A DNA stretch of 64,000 nt from Photorhabdus akhurstii (GCF_018448925.1 NZ_RCWE01000020.1:26126-90125); one strand, 5' to 3'; positions 20,701 to 32,457 are shown, numbered from the stretch's first letter. Numbers and translations: made by a program. The notes: a model not told the origin generated them from the sequence alone.

Positions 20701-21947
20701 GCTCGCCTACGATAAATAAGAAATGCACCACAACAAAGGGTGAAATAAATAATGTAAGTTGCCATATAGGCTTGCGCTGCACCTAATGCTCCGTTTACAG
20801 GAATGAGCCAGTGGGCAAAACCAGTAAGCAATAAAAACTGGCTAACTTCTGTCAACACATAAAAACGCAACGCAGCCTTAGCAATCACCAGATAGCCAAA
20901 AACATAAGCGCCCACTTTCAGAACATCACCCACCAACTGCCAGGCAAAGAGATCACGCATAGCAGTAAATTTGTCAGAAAACAGTAACCAAATGGCAAAA
21001 TCACGCAACAGCCATACAGTAAAACTTGCAACCGCCACAGCAGGCAAAACAAATTTCAGCGCCTTAACTATCTCGTTTGATATTTCGCTCTTACCCTGCA
21101 ACCGTGAAAGCGTTGGCAACAGATAAACAGTAAAAGATGCTGTGATAAATTGCAGGTAAGCATCGGAAATACTGCTTACACCTTGCCAGATACCCACATC
21201 GTGCCAACTATAATGCGCTGCCAGCAGATTTCGCATCATAATGTAGGCAACCGGTAAAGTAATAGAAGTCAGCAGAGCCATAAGGGTAAATTTGCCAAGC
21301 TGACCAGCCAGTACCTTATCCCACATGGGCTTAAAACTTGAAATAGATACCGCTTTGAGACGCCAAACCATCAATCCCGCGGGAAATATAATTAATGCAG
21401 GCACTAAAGCCAAACCCGCCAAGGCACCTTCATACCCACCAAGGAAAAAACAGAGATAATAGGCCATCACGCCAATCACGCTACCTAAAATAATCGCCAA
21501 CGCATTCCTCTGGGCATCTCGGTATCCTTTCAAAATAGCCAAGAAATAGTTGGCAAAAGCAATCCCCATTTGAATAAAGGCGAGTGCTTGCACAACGGGC
21601 TCATAATCTTGATGACCAAATAACCCAATACTGATAGCACCGCTAAACAGCAAAAAAATTACCGCCAACAGCGTGGAAAACCCAAGGATAATGGCAGAAG
21701 ATGTTCCCAGTACCGCACGCAATCTTTCCGGCTGCTGTTGATATTCAGCTACATATTTAGTCACGCCATTAAAAATACCAGCGCCAGCCAACACCCCAAG
21801 CACAGTGATAAGTTGACGGAAATTACCCGCCTGCCCAACCCCACTGGGGCCAAAAGCAACCGCCAGTAATTTAACGATCAAAAGCCCCACACCGATTTTT
21901 ATCAGCGTGGAGCCCGCAGTCCATATTGATGCTTTAGCTAACGACAT
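20697..21947 (-). CDS. wzxE: WzxE, ECA lipid III flippase
   Basis: MOP-family flippase moving undecaprenyl-PP-linked ECA trisaccharide to the periplasm, 416 residues with about 12 membrane helices. Conserved stretches are [37 protein letters not shown] and [20 protein letters not shown] start at MSLAKASIW, which gives the E. coli length; the ATG then lies one base after the wecE stop. The longer frame would overlap wecE by 35 bases. Confidence 0.95.
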   Translation of the reverse strand: MSLAKASIWTAGSTLIKIGVGLLIVKLLAVAFGPSGVGQAGNFRQLITVLGVLAGAGIFNGVTKYVAEYQQQPERLRAVLGTSSAIILGFSTLLAVIFLLFSGAISIGLFGHQDYEPVVQALAFIQMGIAFANYFLAILKGYRDAQRNALAIILGSVIGVMAYYLCFFLGGYEGALAGLALVPALIIFPAGLMVWRLKAVSISSFKPMWDKVLAGQLGKFTLMALLTSITLPVAYIMMRNLLAAHYSWHDVGIWQGVSSISDAYLQFITASFTVYLLPTLSRLQGKSEISNEIVKALKFVLPAVAVASFTVWLLRDFAIWLLFSDKFTAMRDLFAWQLVGDVLKVGAYVFGYLVIAKAALRFYVLTEVSQFLLLTGFAHWLIPVNGALGAAQAYMATYIIYFTLCCGAFLIYRRRA

Positions 21948-21948
21948 A

Positions 21949-23079
21949 TCAGGCGAAGTATTCCCGAATATGTTTGATGACAATCTGCTGTTCAGCGTCT
22001 GTTATGTTGTAAAACATCGGTAAACGCACCAGACGATCACTTTCGCAGGTAGTAAAATGATCTTCCCCTTGGAAGCGGCCAAATTTTTCACCACCGGGGC
22101 TGGTGTGCAGAGAAACATAATGGAATACCGTTAGCACACCAGCGTCTTTCATATAACTATTGAATGCTGAACGTTCTTCAACATCTTTCAGCTTGATATA
22201 GAACATATGAGCATTATGCTCCAACCCTTCCGGTATGACAGGCAATGTCAAGAGATCAGCATCAGCCAGCGGTTTTAATGCTTGATAATAGGTATTCCAC
22301 AAGGCAAGGCGACGCTCATTGATTTTCTCAGCCTCTTCTAATTGTGCCCATAAATAAGCAGCCTGAAGCTCCGACATCAGATAACTCGAACCGATATCGC
22401 GCCAAGTATATTTATCAACTTGGCCACGGAAAAACTGGCTACGATTAGTCCCTTTTTCGCGAACAATTTCCGCACGGGAAATCAGTGATTGATCATTGAT
22501 AAGCGCAGCACCACCTTCACCACCAGAAGAGTAGTTTTTTGTTTCGTGGAAACTATAGCAACCAATGTGTCCGATAGTTCCCAGCGCACGCCCTTTATAA
22601 GTAGACATTACCCCCTGCGCAGCATCTTCCACGACAAACAGGTTATATTTATCTGCCAGAGCCATAATGGTATCCATTTCACAGGCCACGCCGGCGTAAT
22701 GCACCGGAACAATCACGCGTGTTTTAGCTGTAATTGCTGCTTCGATTTTGGTTTCATCAATATTCATGGTATCCGGGCGAATATCCACGAATACAATGGT
22801 TGCTCCACGCAGCACAAACGCGTTAGAACTGGAAACGAAAGTGAAGCTCGACATAATAACTTCATCACCGGGTTGGATATTCAGCAAAATAGCCGCCATT
22901 TCCAATGCAGCGGTACAGGATGGTGTTAATAGAACTTTCGGACAATTGAAATGTTGTTCCATCCACTCTTCACAACGTTTGGTGAAACCACCATCCCCGC
23001 AAAGCTTACCGCTCTCCATTGCTTGCTTCATGTAATCTAATTCAGTGCCAACTACTGGTGGTTTGTTAAATGGAATCAT
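21949..23079 (-). CDS. wecE: TDP-4-keto-6-deoxy-D-glucose transaminase
   Basis: PLP-dependent sugar aminotransferase (DegT/DnrJ/EryC1 family) that makes TDP-4-amino-4,6-dideoxy-D-galactose, the substrate of WecD. The PLP region shows EDAAQG and the Schiff-base Lys in CYSFHETKNYSSGEGG-like sequence (HETKNYSSGGEGG). I start at MIPFNKPPVVG, with GGGGATGAA just ahead, giving 376 residues as in E. coli; the open frame runs 32 codons further into wecD. Confidence 0.96.
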   Translation of the reverse strand: MIPFNKPPVVGTELDYMKQAMESGKLCGDGGFTKRCEEWMEQHFNCPKVLLTPSCTAALEMAAILLNIQPGDEVIMSSFTFVSSSNAFVLRGATIVFVDIRPDTMNIDETKIEAAITAKTRVIVPVHYAGVACEMDTIMALADKYNLFVVEDAAQGVMSTYKGRALGTIGHIGCYSFHETKNYSSGGEGGAALINDQSLISRAEIVREKGTNRSQFFRGQVDKYTWRDIGSSYLMSELQAAYLWAQLEEAEKINERRLALWNTYYQALKPLADADLLTLPVIPEGLEHNAHMFYIKLKDVEERSAFNSYMKDAGVLTVFHYVSLHTSPGGEKFGRFQGEDHFTTCESDRLVRLPMFYNITDAEQQIVIKHIREYFA

Positions 23080-23080
23080 T

Positions 23081-23791
23081 TCATCCCCTATATAACCAAT
23101 ACGCGGTGCTTTCAACAAACGCACCACTGCGTGTATAAAGGCGCAAAGCAGCGATGTTGCTGGTTTGTGTCGCAATCCTTAACTGCCGTATTTGGTGGCG
23201 TTGACACCACTGCTGCGCCGCCAACATCAATTTTGAGCCAATACCACAACCAATATTTTCTGGGAATACGGCCAACAAACCCATACGAGCCTCTCCAGCC
23301 CCAATATCTCGTAAAGTAACAAATCCTGCGGGTTGCCCACTATCTCCGTTTACCAGTAAACATTGATGATCAAATGTCCCCAATACCGCTTTTTCAACCC
23401 AAGTCGCGTAAAAACGACCACTATCCTGTGGTTGATACCACGGGGTTCGAAAACGACTTAAAGGAAATACGTTGGAAGCCACCTCTTTCAACATCGGGAT
23501 ATCCCGCCGCTCAGCCGAAAGTAGATTACTTTCAGAGTTGTCTTTAGCATTTTCTATGCCAATCATTAAGGAAAAGTCGACTTCCCCTTCCACTAGCGAA
23601 AAGCCCAACGCGGATAAGCCATCAATAAGATCCAATCGCTGCGCAGGTACTTTAGCTTGCACTAAAGCATACTGATCTAACTGAGATGAGGTTAGCAGAC
23701 CGGCATCAGGTGTGAAATCAAGGCGAGCGGTAGACAACCCAAAATAGTGGCTATCCCACTCTAATGGTTCAATATTGGCGCGCACGGACAT
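23081..23791 (-). CDS. wecD: TDP-4-amino-4,6-dideoxygalactose N-acetyltransferase
   Basis: GNAT acetyltransferase that completes TDP-Fuc4NAc using acetyl-CoA. The C-terminal half carries the GNAT fold, with the acetyl-CoA loop in [15 protein letters not shown] and the end STAYWLYRG matching E. coli. I start at [12 protein letters not shown] (236 residues, E. coli 224), which overlaps the end of rffH by 23 bases. The N-terminal half is more diverged than other ECA proteins. Confidence 0.93.
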   Translation of the reverse strand: MSVRANIEPLEWDSHYFGLSTARLDFTPDAGLLTSSQLDQYALVQAKVPAQRLDLIDGLSALGFSLVEGEVDFSLMIGIENAKDNSESNLLSAERRDIPMLKEVASNVFPLSRFRTPWYQPQDSGRFYATWVEKAVLGTFDHQCLLVNGDSGQPAGFVTLRDIGAGEARMGLLAVFPENIGCGIGSKLMLAAQQWCQRHQIRQLRIATQTSNIAALRLYTRSGAFVESTAYWLYRG

Positions 23792-24650
23792 GGAGCAGAT
23801 CCAGCAGATATTGACCATAGCCAGTTTTTGACAAGGATTTTACTGTTTCTCTTAACTGTACATCATCCAGCCAACCATTACGCCAAGCAATCTCTTCAAG
23901 ACAGGCGATCTTAAAGCCCTGACGTTTCTCAACGGTCTGTACAAAAGTGCTGGCCTCAATCAAGCTGTCATGAGTGCCAGTATCCAACCAGGCAAAACCA
24001 CGCCCTAACAACTCAATGTTTAGTTCGCCACGTTCCAAATACATCTGGTTAATACTGGTAATCTCTAGTTCACCTCTGGCAGAAGGCTTGACCTGCTTAG
24101 CAAAATCTACTACTTGATTATCGTAGAAATAGAGCCCCGTTACCGCCCAGTTGGATTTTGGCTTTTCTGGTTTTTCCTCAATAGAAAGAACACGGAACGC
24201 GTCATCAAATTCCACCACCCCAAATCGCTCAGGATCCATCACTTGATAACCAAAAACAGTCGCCCCTTTTCCACGAGACACAACATTTCTCAGTTTTGGG
24301 CTAAACCCTTGTCCAAAGTAGATATTGTCTCCCAATACCAAGCAGCAAGGCCCGCCGTTGATGAACTCCTCACCAATCAAAAATGCCTGAGCCAAACCAT
24401 CCGGTGATGGCTGTTCTTTATAGCTTAAGTGAATACCAAATCTGTCACCATCACCTAATAGTCGGCGGAAAGAAGGTAAATCTTCTGGTGTAGAGATAAT
24501 CAGAATATCACGTATCCCTGCTAGCATGAGTACTGACAAAGGATAGTAAATCATCGGCTTATCATAAATTGGCAGTAATTGTTTGGAAACACCCTGTGTT
24601 ATCGGATGCAACCGGGTTCCTGATCCACCTGCCAGAATGATCCCTTTCAT
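23769..24650 (-). CDS. rffH: Glucose-1-phosphate thymidylyltransferase (ECA)
   Basis: Makes dTDP-glucose from glucose-1-phosphate and dTTP, the entry to TDP-Fuc4NAc. The nucleotide-binding [19 protein letters not shown] at the N-terminus, DNIYFGQG metal site and [12 protein letters not shown] segments are conserved. I start at MKGIILAGG, giving 293 residues as in E. coli. It follows rffG by about 21 bp and overlaps wecD. Confidence 0.96.
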   Translation of the reverse strand: MKGIILAGGSGTRLHPITQGVSKQLLPIYDKPMIYYPLSVLMLAGIRDILIISTPEDLPSFRRLLGDGDRFGIHLSYKEQPSPDGLAQAFLIGEEFINGGPCCLVLGDNIYFGQGFSPKLRNVVSRGKGATVFGYQVMDPERFGVVEFDDAFRVLSIEEKPEKPKSNWAVTGLYFYDNQVVDFAKQVKPSARGELEITSINQMYLERGELNIELLGRGFAWLDTGTHDSLIEASTFVQTVEKRQGFKIACLEEIAWRNGWLDDVQLRETVKSLSKTGYGQYLLDLLHVRARQY

Positions 24651-24671
24651 ATTTACTGCCCCCATCGTCAT

Positions 24672-25742
24672 TCAGTTTTTACCTAATCCAAGGCGTTCAC
24701 CGGCATAAGAGCCGTCTTGAACTTTACGCCACCAGTTTTCATTTTCTAAATACCATTGAACTGTTTTGCGAATACCTGATTCAAATGTCTCTTGTGGCCT
24801 CCAGCCTAGCTCACGCTCAACTTTTGCCGCATCAATGGCATAACGCATATCATGGCCTGGGCGATCCGCAACATAAGTAATCAAGTCTCGATAATAAGCA
24901 ATACCCGCGGGTTTCTCAGGACAAAATTCTTCCAACAGCTCACAAATCGCACAAACCACATCAATATTTTTGCGCTCATTATGACCACCAATATTGTAGG
25001 TTGTGCCCGGTTCAGCTTCTGTCACAACCAAATAGAGCGCTCTGGCATGGTCTTCCACATACAACCAATCGCGAATTTGTTTCCCTTCACCATATACCGG
25101 TAAAGATTTTCCTGCTAATGCATTTAAGATCATCAGTGGGATCAGTTTTTCCGGGAAATGGTAAGGGCCATAGTTATTAGAACAATTGGTGATAATGACC
25201 GGTAAACCATAAGTCCGGTGCCATGCTCTTACCAGATGATCGCTGGACGCTTTGGACGCCGAATATGGACTGCTTGGCGCATAAGGTGTTGTTTCGGTAA
25301 AAAAGCCCTCTTCATCATGTAAATCACCATACACTTCATCTGTTGAAATGTGGTGAAAACGGAAAACAGCCTGTTTCTCTTCGCTGAGTTTCTGCCAGAA
25401 AGCACGCGCAGCTTCCAACAAAGTATAAGTACCCACAATGTTGGTTTCGATAAATGCCGCAGGGCCATCAATAGAGCGATCCACATGGCTTTCTGCCGCC
25501 AGATGCATCACACAGTCCGGCTGATATTGTTCAAAGACCCGATCCAGCGCTCCACGTTGACAGATATCAACCTGTTCAAACGCATAACGAGGGCTATCCG
25601 CAACCGGGGCAAGAGACGCCAGATTACCGGCGTAAGTCAGGCTATCGACCACAACCACGCTGTCTTCTGTATTATCAATGATATGTCGCACAACCGCGGA
25701 GCCAATAAAACCCGCACCACCTGTGATTAGAATACGTCTCAA
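24672..25742 (-). CDS. rffG: dTDP-glucose 4,6-dehydratase (ECA)
   Basis: NAD-dependent extended SDR enzyme making TDP-4-keto-6-deoxyglucose. The NAD motif GGAGFIG is at residues 8-14, the active-site [11 protein letters not shown] and [12 protein letters not shown] (Tyr-x3-Lys) follow, and [15 protein letters not shown] is conserved. The only start that gives the family N-terminus ([10 protein letters not shown]) is a TTG whose last two bases overlap the TGA of wecC, so I propose a TTGA junction; the protein is 356 residues (E. coli 355). The ATG 30 bases upstream adds an unconserved leader inside wecC. Confidence 0.94.
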   Translation of the reverse strand: MRRILITGGAGFIGSAVVRHIIDNTEDSVVVVDSLTYAGNLASLAPVADSPRYAFEQVDICQRGALDRVFEQYQPDCVMHLAAESHVDRSIDGPAAFIETNIVGTYTLLEAARAFWQKLSEEKQAVFRFHHISTDEVYGDLHDEEGFFTETTPYAPSSPYSASKASSDHLVRAWHRTYGLPVIITNCSNNYGPYHFPEKLIPLMILNALAGKSLPVYGEGKQIRDWLYVEDHARALYLVVTEAEPGTTYNIGGHNERKNIDVVCAICELLEEFCPEKPAGIAYYRDLITYVADRPGHDMRYAIDAAKVERELGWRPQETFESGIRKTVQWYLENENWWRKVQDGSYAGERLGLGKN

Positions 25743-27001
25743 CGCCAGACTCCTTTTGTATCCACAATCCACTTCTGTTTAATTTCATGACTATTTACAG
25801 CTTTAAACTGATTATGATCCACCAGCATCAACAGGATATCTGCTTCTTTCAGCGCCTTTTCCAGATTAACTAATCGAGTTATTTCCTTCAAGGAAGCAGG
25901 TAATTCATGAACATGAGGTTCTACAGCCAGCGTTTCACCTGCATGCCATTGCGCAATCATACCGGTGATATGTGCCGCCGGGCTCTCACGCAAATCGTCA
26001 ATATTTGGTTTAAACGCCAAACCAAAACAGGCAATTTTCACTTCGCTTGCACGTTTTCCACTTTCAGCTAAACAATCCGCAACAGCCGCTTTTACTTGAT
26101 CCACAACCCACAATGGTTTGTCATCATTAACCATACGTGCTGTATGAATAAGACGTGATTGTTTCGGGTTTTGAGAAACAATGAACCACGGATCAACTGC
26201 AATACAATGACCACCCACGCCAGGACCTGGTTGGAGAATATTTACACGCGGGTGGCGATTTGCCAAACTGATCAGTTCCCACACGTTGATACCTTGATCA
26301 GCACAAATCAGGGAAAGTTCGTTGGCGAATGCAATGTTTACATCTCGGAAACTGTTTTCTGTCAGCTTACACATTTCTGCCGTTCTTGAATTAGTGACAA
26401 CACATTCACCTTCAAGGAAAATTTTATACAGCTCACTAGCTCTGGTCGAAGATTTTGACGTCATACCGCCAACAACGCGGTCATTCTTAATTAATTCAAC
26501 CATAACTTGTCCTGGCAACACACGTTCAGGACAGTAAGCGATATCAATATCAGATTCCTCTCCAACCTGTTGTGGGAAAGTTAAATCAGGACGCGCTGCG
26601 GCCAGCCATTCCGCCATCTGCTCCGTCGCGCCTACTGGTGAGGTAGATTCCAGAATAACCAGATCACCTTTTTTCAGCACCGGAGCTACAGATTCGGCTG
26701 CGGAACGGACATACGTCATATCCGGCTCGTGATCGCCTTTAAAAGGCGTCGGAACAGCTATCAGAAAAGCATCTGCTGGTAACGGAGCAATCACGGCTTT
26801 CAGGTAACCGCCTTCTACGGCAACTTTCACCACTTTGTCTAGATCCGGTTCTACAATATGAATTGCACCACGGTTGATGGTTTCTACTGCATGCTGATTC
26901 ACATCCACGCCAATGACTTTCTTATTGCGGGATGCAAACGCTGCCGCCGTTGGCAAACCAATATAACCAAGACCAATAACAGAAATAGTTTCAAAGCTCA
27001 T
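25739..27001 (-). CDS. wecC: UDP-N-acetyl-D-mannosamine dehydrogenase
   Basis: Oxidises UDP-ManNAc to UDP-ManNAcA with two NAD. The Rossmann motif GLGYIGLP is at residues 10-17, the catalytic Cys lies in [15 protein letters not shown] near residue 266, and the UDP-binding C-domain includes [16 protein letters not shown]. Length is 420 residues, equal to E. coli. Four bases separate it from wecB. Confidence 0.97.
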   Translation of the reverse strand: MSFETISVIGLGYIGLPTAAAFASRNKKVIGVDVNQHAVETINRGAIHIVEPDLDKVVKVAVEGGYLKAVIAPLPADAFLIAVPTPFKGDHEPDMTYVRSAAESVAPVLKKGDLVILESTSPVGATEQMAEWLAAARPDLTFPQQVGEESDIDIAYCPERVLPGQVMVELIKNDRVVGGMTSKSSTRASELYKIFLEGECVVTNSRTAEMCKLTENSFRDVNIAFANELSLICADQGINVWELISLANRHPRVNILQPGPGVGGHCIAVDPWFIVSQNPKQSRLIHTARMVNDDKPLWVVDQVKAAVADCLAESGKRASEVKIACFGLAFKPNIDDLRESPAAHITGMIAQWHAGETLAVEPHVHELPASLKEITRLVNLEKALKEADILLMLVDHNQFKAVNSHEIKQKWIVDTKGVWR

Positions 27002-27005
27002 AGTG

Positions 27006-28127
27006 TCACCTGATTTTTTTCAAAGCGTCGAGAATACGTTGACAGGCATCGCCATCCCCGTAAGGATTATGAGCGCGGCTCATTTGCTGATAGGCAGCAT
27101 CGTCTGTCAACAATCGAGTCACCTCTTCCACAATAGTTTTTGTTTCTGTTCCTACCAAACGTACCGTTCCAGCATCAACCGCCTCTGGCCGTTCAGTCGT
27201 GTTACGCATCACTAACACCGGTTTTCCTAAAGAAGGAGCTTCTTCCTGAATACCACCAGAATCTGTCAGGATCATATAGGCATGGTTCATTAGATAAACA
27301 AATGGCAAATAATCCTGGGGTTTGATGAGAATAATGTTATCAATATCATGCAAAATGCGCTTTACTGGCTCACTGACATTCGGGTTTAGATGAACCGGAT
27401 AGACGACTTGCACATCTGGATGAGCGCGGGCTATCTGTGCCAAAGCTTCACAAATTCGCTCAAATCCGCCACCAAAACTCTCACGACGATGCCCCGTCAC
27501 TAGGATCATTTTTTTATTAGTATCAATAAACGGGTAGTGCTTCGCTAGCTTACTTCGCATTGCCTCATCATTCATTATTCGATCACGTACCCACAGCAAT
27601 GCATCAATCACTGTATTTCCGGTAACAAAAACTCGATTATCTGTAATTGATTCTTTCTGTAAATTCTTACGAGAGTTTTCCGTCGGAGCAAAATGATACA
27701 TTGCCAGATGTCCAGCAATCTTACGGTTCGCCTCTTCCGGCCAAGGGGAATAAAGATCACCCGTTCTTAATCCAGCTTCAATGTGACCAACAGGGATACG
27801 TTGGTAGAACGCAGCCAAACTGGTTGCCATCGTTGTTGTCGTATCTCCGTGAACCAATACAACATCAGGCTTAAATTCTGCTAAAACAGGCTTTAATCCT
27901 GCCAAAATACGACAAGTAATATCCGTTAGATCTTGCCCTGATTTCATAATATTGAGATCAAAATCGGGAGTGATCTCAAAAAGGTGTAACACCTGATCCA
28001 ACATTTCCCGATGTTGGGCGGTGACACATACTTTCGCTTCGAAGGCTTCATCCTTTGCCAATGCGTGTACTAGCGGAGCCATCTTAATGGCCTCCGGCCG
28101 AGTACCAAACACAGTCAACACTTTCAC
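27006..28127 (-). CDS. wecB: UDP-N-acetylglucosamine 2-epimerase (non-hydrolysing)
   Basis: Interconverts UDP-GlcNAc and UDP-ManNAc for ECA. Marks are [14 protein letters not shown] at the N-terminus, [36 protein letters not shown] and [20 protein letters not shown] propose a GTG start ([12 protein letters not shown]) with AAGAGAG a few bases upstream, giving 373 residues, against 376 in E. coli; the in-frame upstream codons are not conserved. Confidence 0.95.
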   Translation of the reverse strand: MKVLTVFGTRPEAIKMAPLVHALAKDEAFEAKVCVTAQHREMLDQVLHLFEITPDFDLNIMKSGQDLTDITCRILAGLKPVLAEFKPDVVLVHGDTTTTMATSLAAFYQRIPVGHIEAGLRTGDLYSPWPEEANRKIAGHLAMYHFAPTENSRKNLQKESITDNRVFVTGNTVIDALLWVRDRIMNDEAMRSKLAKHYPFIDTNKKMILVTGHRRESFGGGFERICEALAQIARAHPDVQVVYPVHLNPNVSEPVKRILHDIDNIILIKPQDYLPFVYLMNHAYMILTDSGGIQEEAPSLGKPVLVMRNTTERPEAVDAGTVRLVGTETKTIVEEVTRLLTDDAAYQQMSRAHNPYGDGDACQRILDALKKIR

Positions 28128-28254
28128 AGTGACTCTCTTATAGTCAGTAACTTGCAGATTTTCCTGCAAACAATACTCTTAATGCTATTTACTCCTGCTG
28201 CTGGAGTTGCAGAAGATATCCCTTCAGAAATAGTTATTTCTAATAATTATCTGA

Positions 28255-29307
28255 TTATTTACGCGAACATTTAATCAACGCCACGCCGACACCCACTAAA
28301 GCACCAACTGCCCCCCACATGATCATCAAGAACATTCTACGAGGACTATCTCTGGTAATCGGCTCCTCTGGTGTTCTCAAATAGCGGTAAGCCTGGAATT
28401 GATCCTGCGTCGGGAGAACATCCAATGCTGCTAACATTGCAATATTCTGGTCATAGTCCACATTATACTTAGGCCCTATTGCTTCTAAAGTCTCAAGTTG
28501 AGCCTGTAACAACGGCGCCCCTAACATAAACATTTTTGAATCGGGCAACTGATCCACCGGCATATCCGTTTGATTGCGCCGAATCCCTTGTTTTTCCGCA
28601 ATTTTCAAGGATTGCTGTAATACATTCATTTCGCGGTTATAAAGCGCTTTAGCGACCATTTTCTGGCGCTTAACCAGTGCATCCACAGATTGGGCACGGG
28701 TAACCCATGCACCTTTTACTTCATCATTTAAATGAGTACTGGCACGACTATTGGCAAAAGCAATGTACTGGCGCAGGAGTTGATTTGCTTGTCCAGAAGA
28801 CTCAGCGGTCAATTTAATGCTGTCATTCAGCACTTTTTTATCATCATGGGGAATAAACTGAATATTATTGACTAATTCATCTAATAAAGCCGCATCAGCT
28901 CTGGCATCGCCCTCCTGCTGCTGCTTGTAATAATCAGATTTCAACCAGAATTCACGGCGAGTATCATATGCTGCAATCTGGGTGATGAACTCCTTATAGG
29001 CTTCTTCTGAAATAGACGGTAACTGAGTTTCCGGTGAAATGTTAATGTGAGTATCCAGATTGCGCAAAAATTGCTGCTGGGAGTAATAACTCCCCAACTG
29101 ATTAGTCGTAGGCAGATCCGTGATTGCTGTGGCACTCCATTTTTGCTGCATCAAATAAGATGCTCCTAGCGCCGCGGTTGCGAAAATTATTGCCAGTACA
29201 ACAATCCATATCTTTCCACGCCATAGCGCACTGCACAAGGCTCTAATATCCAGCTCATGCTCCAGAGCTTGTTCATCCTGAATAGATTTCGTTTCTGATT
29301 TTATCAC
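28255..29307 (-). CDS. wzzE: WzzE, ECA chain-length regulator
   Basis: Polysaccharide co-polymerase of 350 residues that sets the modal length of ECA chains. Two membrane helices frame a periplasmic helical domain: TM1 about residues 34-54 (IWIVVLAIIFATAALGASYL) and TM2 about 326-345, preceded by the Pro-rich RTPEEPITRDSPRR stretch typical of Wzz proteins. Second gene of the ECA operon, as in E. coli. Confidence 0.95.
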   Translation of the reverse strand: MIKSETKSIQDEQALEHELDIRALCSALWRGKIWIVVLAIIFATAALGASYLMQQKWSATAITDLPTTNQLGSYYSQQQFLRNLDTHINISPETQLPSISEEAYKEFITQIAAYDTRREFWLKSDYYKQQQEGDARADAALLDELVNNIQFIPHDDKKVLNDSIKLTAESSGQANQLLRQYIAFANSRASTHLNDEVKGAWVTRAQSVDALVKRQKMVAKALYNREMNVLQQSLKIAEKQGIRRNQTDMPVDQLPDSKMFMLGAPLLQAQLETLEAIGPKYNVDYDQNIAMLAALDVLPTQDQFQAYRYLRTPEEPITRDSPRRMFLMIMWGAVGALVGVGVALIKCSRK

Positions 29308-29336
29308 TGCACAGAACCTCTGCTGATAATAGATGT

Positions 29337-30422
29337 TTAATGGTTAGCTGAACGGCGCATACGACGCTTTTGCCGTTTAATAAAACGAGCTACCTTCCAT
29401 ACACGCTTGAGGCAATAGCCATACAACACAAATGCAAGCAAGAACAGTGCCAACATTACCCACTCAGGCACAAATTCCAGCCATTCTCCGGTAATTCCGA
29501 TAGCGGCTAATAAAGCGGCAGCAACAGTGATTAAAATAAAAGCCTGACGAGATGAGAATCCAGACCGCATAATTAGGTGGTGAATATGTTGCCTGTCAGG
29601 AGAAAATGGACTCATCCCTTTCCGTAACCGGCGATACATAATAGCAACCATATCCATTAATGGAATGGCAACAACCCACAACGCAGTAACTGGATTAACA
29701 GGATGTTCATTCCCCTGAGTAGATTCAATGAGCAGCCAGATAATGGTAAAACCAATCAGTGTACTGCCCGCATCTCCCATAAATACTTTGAAGCGTTGGC
29801 TTAATAAACCAAGATTAAGAACAATATAAGGGAGAATGGCAGCAATAAATGCAAAACACCATAATGCTAGTGCCGTATTACCACTTTGATACAGTAAGAT
29901 CCCCAAAGCACCGAAGGAGACACAGGATAATCCACCTAATAATCCATCTATCCCATCAACCATATTGAATGCATTGATAGCAGCCCAGACAGCAAATAGT
30001 GTCACAACATAACTAAACGGTCCAAGTGTCATGTCCCAAGGGCCGAAAGCATAACCAAGACTATCTAATTTCAGGCCAGCAAAATACATCATCGCAATAC
30101 CAACCAAAGCTTGGATGGTTGCCCGGACCTTAACGCTAATGTCAAAACGGTCATCCAATGCGCCGATAAATACCAACACACCAGCACAAACCAAATATAA
30201 CCACTTGTGAGGAATAAATTCTTTTGTGATAACAAAAGCAAAACAAATCCCAACAAATATTGATATTCCCCCAACCAGAGGCACTAACCCTTGATGACAC
30301 TTACGATAATTGGGTTTATCAACAAGGCCAACTCTCTTTGCTATTTTGCGTGCCATAAACAAAAACGCAAAAGAAAACAGAAAAACATAAAAAATTTCAA
30401 TATTCATGCTGAGAATATTCAC
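29337..30422 (-). CDS. wecA: WecA, undecaprenyl-phosphate GlcNAc-1-phosphate transferase
   Basis: Starts ECA (and many O-antigens) by moving GlcNAc-1-P onto undecaprenyl phosphate. Polytopic protein of 361 residues with about 11 membrane helices. Catalytic features are GALDDRFDIS, NAFNMVDGIDGL, the VFMGDAGSTLIG loop and the cytosolic SPDRQHIHHL His motif. The start codon is GTG (MNILSMNIEIF), as in E. coli; an ATG five codons in is a possible alternative. First gene of the ECA operon, about 300 bp downstream of rho. Confidence 0.96.
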   Translation of the reverse strand: MNILSMNIEIFYVFLFSFAFLFMARKIAKRVGLVDKPNYRKCHQGLVPLVGGISIFVGICFAFVITKEFIPHKWLYLVCAGVLVFIGALDDRFDISVKVRATIQALVGIAMMYFAGLKLDSLGYAFGPWDMTLGPFSYVVTLFAVWAAINAFNMVDGIDGLLGGLSCVSFGALGILLYQSGNTALALWCFAFIAAILPYIVLNLGLLSQRFKVFMGDAGSTLIGFTIIWLLIESTQGNEHPVNPVTALWVVAIPLMDMVAIMYRRLRKGMSPFSPDRQHIHHLIMRSGFSSRQAFILITVAAALLAAIGITGEWLEFVPEWVMLALFLLAFVLYGYCLKRVWKVARFIKRQKRRMRRSANH

Positions 30423-30664
30423 GATGATAACTCTCTGTAAAAAGTAAACACACCCTGGTCATTTATCAACCGAAAACATATAATTTTCTAGCCAAGATCT
30501 ACCCTCACGAGCACCCGAGCTTATGAAGACATTGTTTATTATGAAAAAATTAATGGCCTTTATATTCTTACATCATTCTTTTAATGCTTATTTCAAATAT
30601 ATGGCAACATATATAGCTAGCAAAATACATGCCATATATAGTGCTATAACAGTATGGCGGATAC

Positions 30665-30688
30665 AAAAAACGCCACGAAACTGTGGCG
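30665..30688 (-). terminator. Rho-independent terminator of rho
   Basis: On the minus strand CGCCAC-AGTTTC-GTGGCG followed by TTTTTTG lies about 32 bases after the rho stop. The remaining ~240 bp up to wecA are AT-rich and presumably carry the ECA operon promoter. Confidence 0.9.
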
Positions 30689-30720
30689 CTGATTAAAATG
30701 ATCATGAACTGGGTTAAAAA

Positions 30721-31980
30721 CTATGAACGTTTCATCATGTCAAAGAAATCGTCATTCGTTTTGCTCATAGCCAGTTTGTTGATAAGGAATTCCATCGCAT
30801 CAATTTCTCCCATCGGATGAATAATTTTGCGCAGAATCCACATTTTCTGTAACTCTTCAGAGGTGGTGAGTAACTCTTCTTTACGTGTACCAGAACGGTT
30901 GTAATCGATAGCTGGGAAGACGCGTTTTTCAGCAATTTTACGGGAGAGATGCAGCTCCATGTTACCAGTACCTTTGAACTCTTCGTAAATCACTTCATCC
31001 ATCTTGGAACCCGTATCCACCAACGCAGTCGCAATAATGGTCAGGCTTCCGCCCTCTTCCACATTACGCGCCGCACCGAAGAAACGTTTCGGACGATGTA
31101 ACGCATTAGCATCCACACCACCAGTCAATACCTTACCGGATGCAGGGACAACAGTGTTATAAGCACGTGCTAAACGAGTAATAGAGTCAAGCAGGATAAT
31201 CACGTCTTTTTTGTGTTCAACCAGACGTTTTGCTTTCTCAATAACCATCTCTGCCACCTGAACATGACGAGAAGCTGGCTCATCAAAAGTAGAAGCAATA
31301 ACCTCACCTTTTACCAGACGTTGCATTTCAGTAACTTCTTCTGGACGTTCATCAATCAGAAGTACCATCAATACACAATCTGGATGATTGTGAGCAATAT
31401 TAGCAGCAATATTTTGCAGCAACATCGTCTTACCCGCTTTTGGTGGCGCGACGATTAGACCACGTTGTCCACGGCCAATCGGCGCCGCCAGATCCAGAAC
31501 ACGAGCAGTCAAGTCCTCAGTGGAACCATTACCACGCTCCATACGCAAACGGCTATTAGCATGCAGAGGAGTTAAGTTTTCAAAAAGAATTTTACTACGG
31601 GCATTTTCTGGTTTGTCAAAATTAACTTCGTTAACCTTCAACAGGGCAAAATAGCGTTCACCTTCTTTAGGTGGACGGATTTTACCTGAAATTGTGTCAC
31701 CGGTACGGAGGTTAAAACGACGGATTTGGCTAGGAGAAACGTAGATATCATCGGGGCCGGCAAGGTAGGAACTGTCTGCTGAACGGAGGAATCCAAATCC
31801 ATCCTGCAATATCTCCAACACGCCATCACCGAAGATATCTTCTCCGCTTTTCGCATGCTGCTTAAGGATAGAGAAGATAATATCTTGTTTACGCATACGG
31901 GCTAGATTTTCCAGCCCCATATTTTCGCCGAGTGTAATCAGTTCAGATACCGGCGTATTCTTTAATTCGGTAAGATTCAT
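30721..31980 (-). CDS. rho: Transcription termination factor Rho
   Basis: Hexameric RNA-dependent ATPase that ends Rho-dependent transcription. The N-terminal RNA-binding OSB domain covers about residues 50-125 ([21 protein letters not shown]). The ATPase core has Walker A PPKAGKTM near 178-185, Walker [11 protein letters not shown] near 260, the Q-loop region [15 protein letters not shown] and the R-loop GTGNMELHL. Length is 419 residues, identical to E. coli. It is transcribed with a long leader, and there is a strong terminator just downstream. Confidence 0.98.
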   Translation of the reverse strand: MNLTELKNTPVSELITLGENMGLENLARMRKQDIIFSILKQHAKSGEDIFGDGVLEILQDGFGFLRSADSSYLAGPDDIYVSPSQIRRFNLRTGDTISGKIRPPKEGERYFALLKVNEVNFDKPENARSKILFENLTPLHANSRLRMERGNGSTEDLTARVLDLAAPIGRGQRGLIVAPPKAGKTMLLQNIAANIAHNHPDCVLMVLLIDERPEEVTEMQRLVKGEVIASTFDEPASRHVQVAEMVIEKAKRLVEHKKDVIILLDSITRLARAYNTVVPASGKVLTGGVDANALHRPKRFFGAARNVEEGGSLTIIATALVDTGSKMDEVIYEEFKGTGNMELHLSRKIAEKRVFPAIDYNRSGTRKEELLTTSEELQKMWILRKIIHPMGEIDAMEFLINKLAMSKTNDDFFDMMKRS

Positions 31981-32457
31981 AATGGTGGGTTCTTAAACTC
32001 GGGGTATATCTCGAACTATGAACGTGAATAGTATGGCAGCGTCATCGATCGGTGCCTGTTTATTTTGTACAAAAAACAAATCAGACCTTTAATACGTTAT
32101 TCATATAAAAAGGTAATAATTTGAAGTACTAAGATTGAACTCAAATAAGACTGACAGGCTGTCAAAAACGCTGTTGAGATAATGCTGAAACATTACTGAT
32201 TTCGATAAAAACTATCTCAACGTAACGAGCTATACGCCAGATTATTCCCGTATAACCCATTGGATATTTTAGACTATCCAGAGATAACAGACTTATCAGA
32301 CACTACAGATTATTCAGTATGCAACATACTTCTAACATGATGTATGTGATACAAGCAGTGGCGCTAACTTATCACGCTTCTTTACGGACGTCTAGCGGTC
32401 AATGAAATAAATAATAATATACGCTAAACGCCCGGTATTAATGTGAGCTCACTTCAA
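31981..32457. other. rho leader region with stem-loops
   Basis: The ~480 bp between trxA and rho should hold the rho promoter and its long 5' leader; in E. coli this leader mediates autogenous attenuation. On the minus strand I see two inverted repeats: TGGATA arms at 32261-32280 and 9-bp arms (GTTGAGATA/TATCTCAAC) at 32173-32221. I see no counterpart of the short E. coli rhoL peptide; one 32-codon frame here lacks a ribosome binding site. Confidence 0.55.

Noticed and set aside
32162-32260. 32-codon frame in the rho leader (MGYTGIIWRIARY start) as a rhoL counterpart
   Set aside because: No ribosome binding site and no similarity I can see to the E. coli RhoL peptide.
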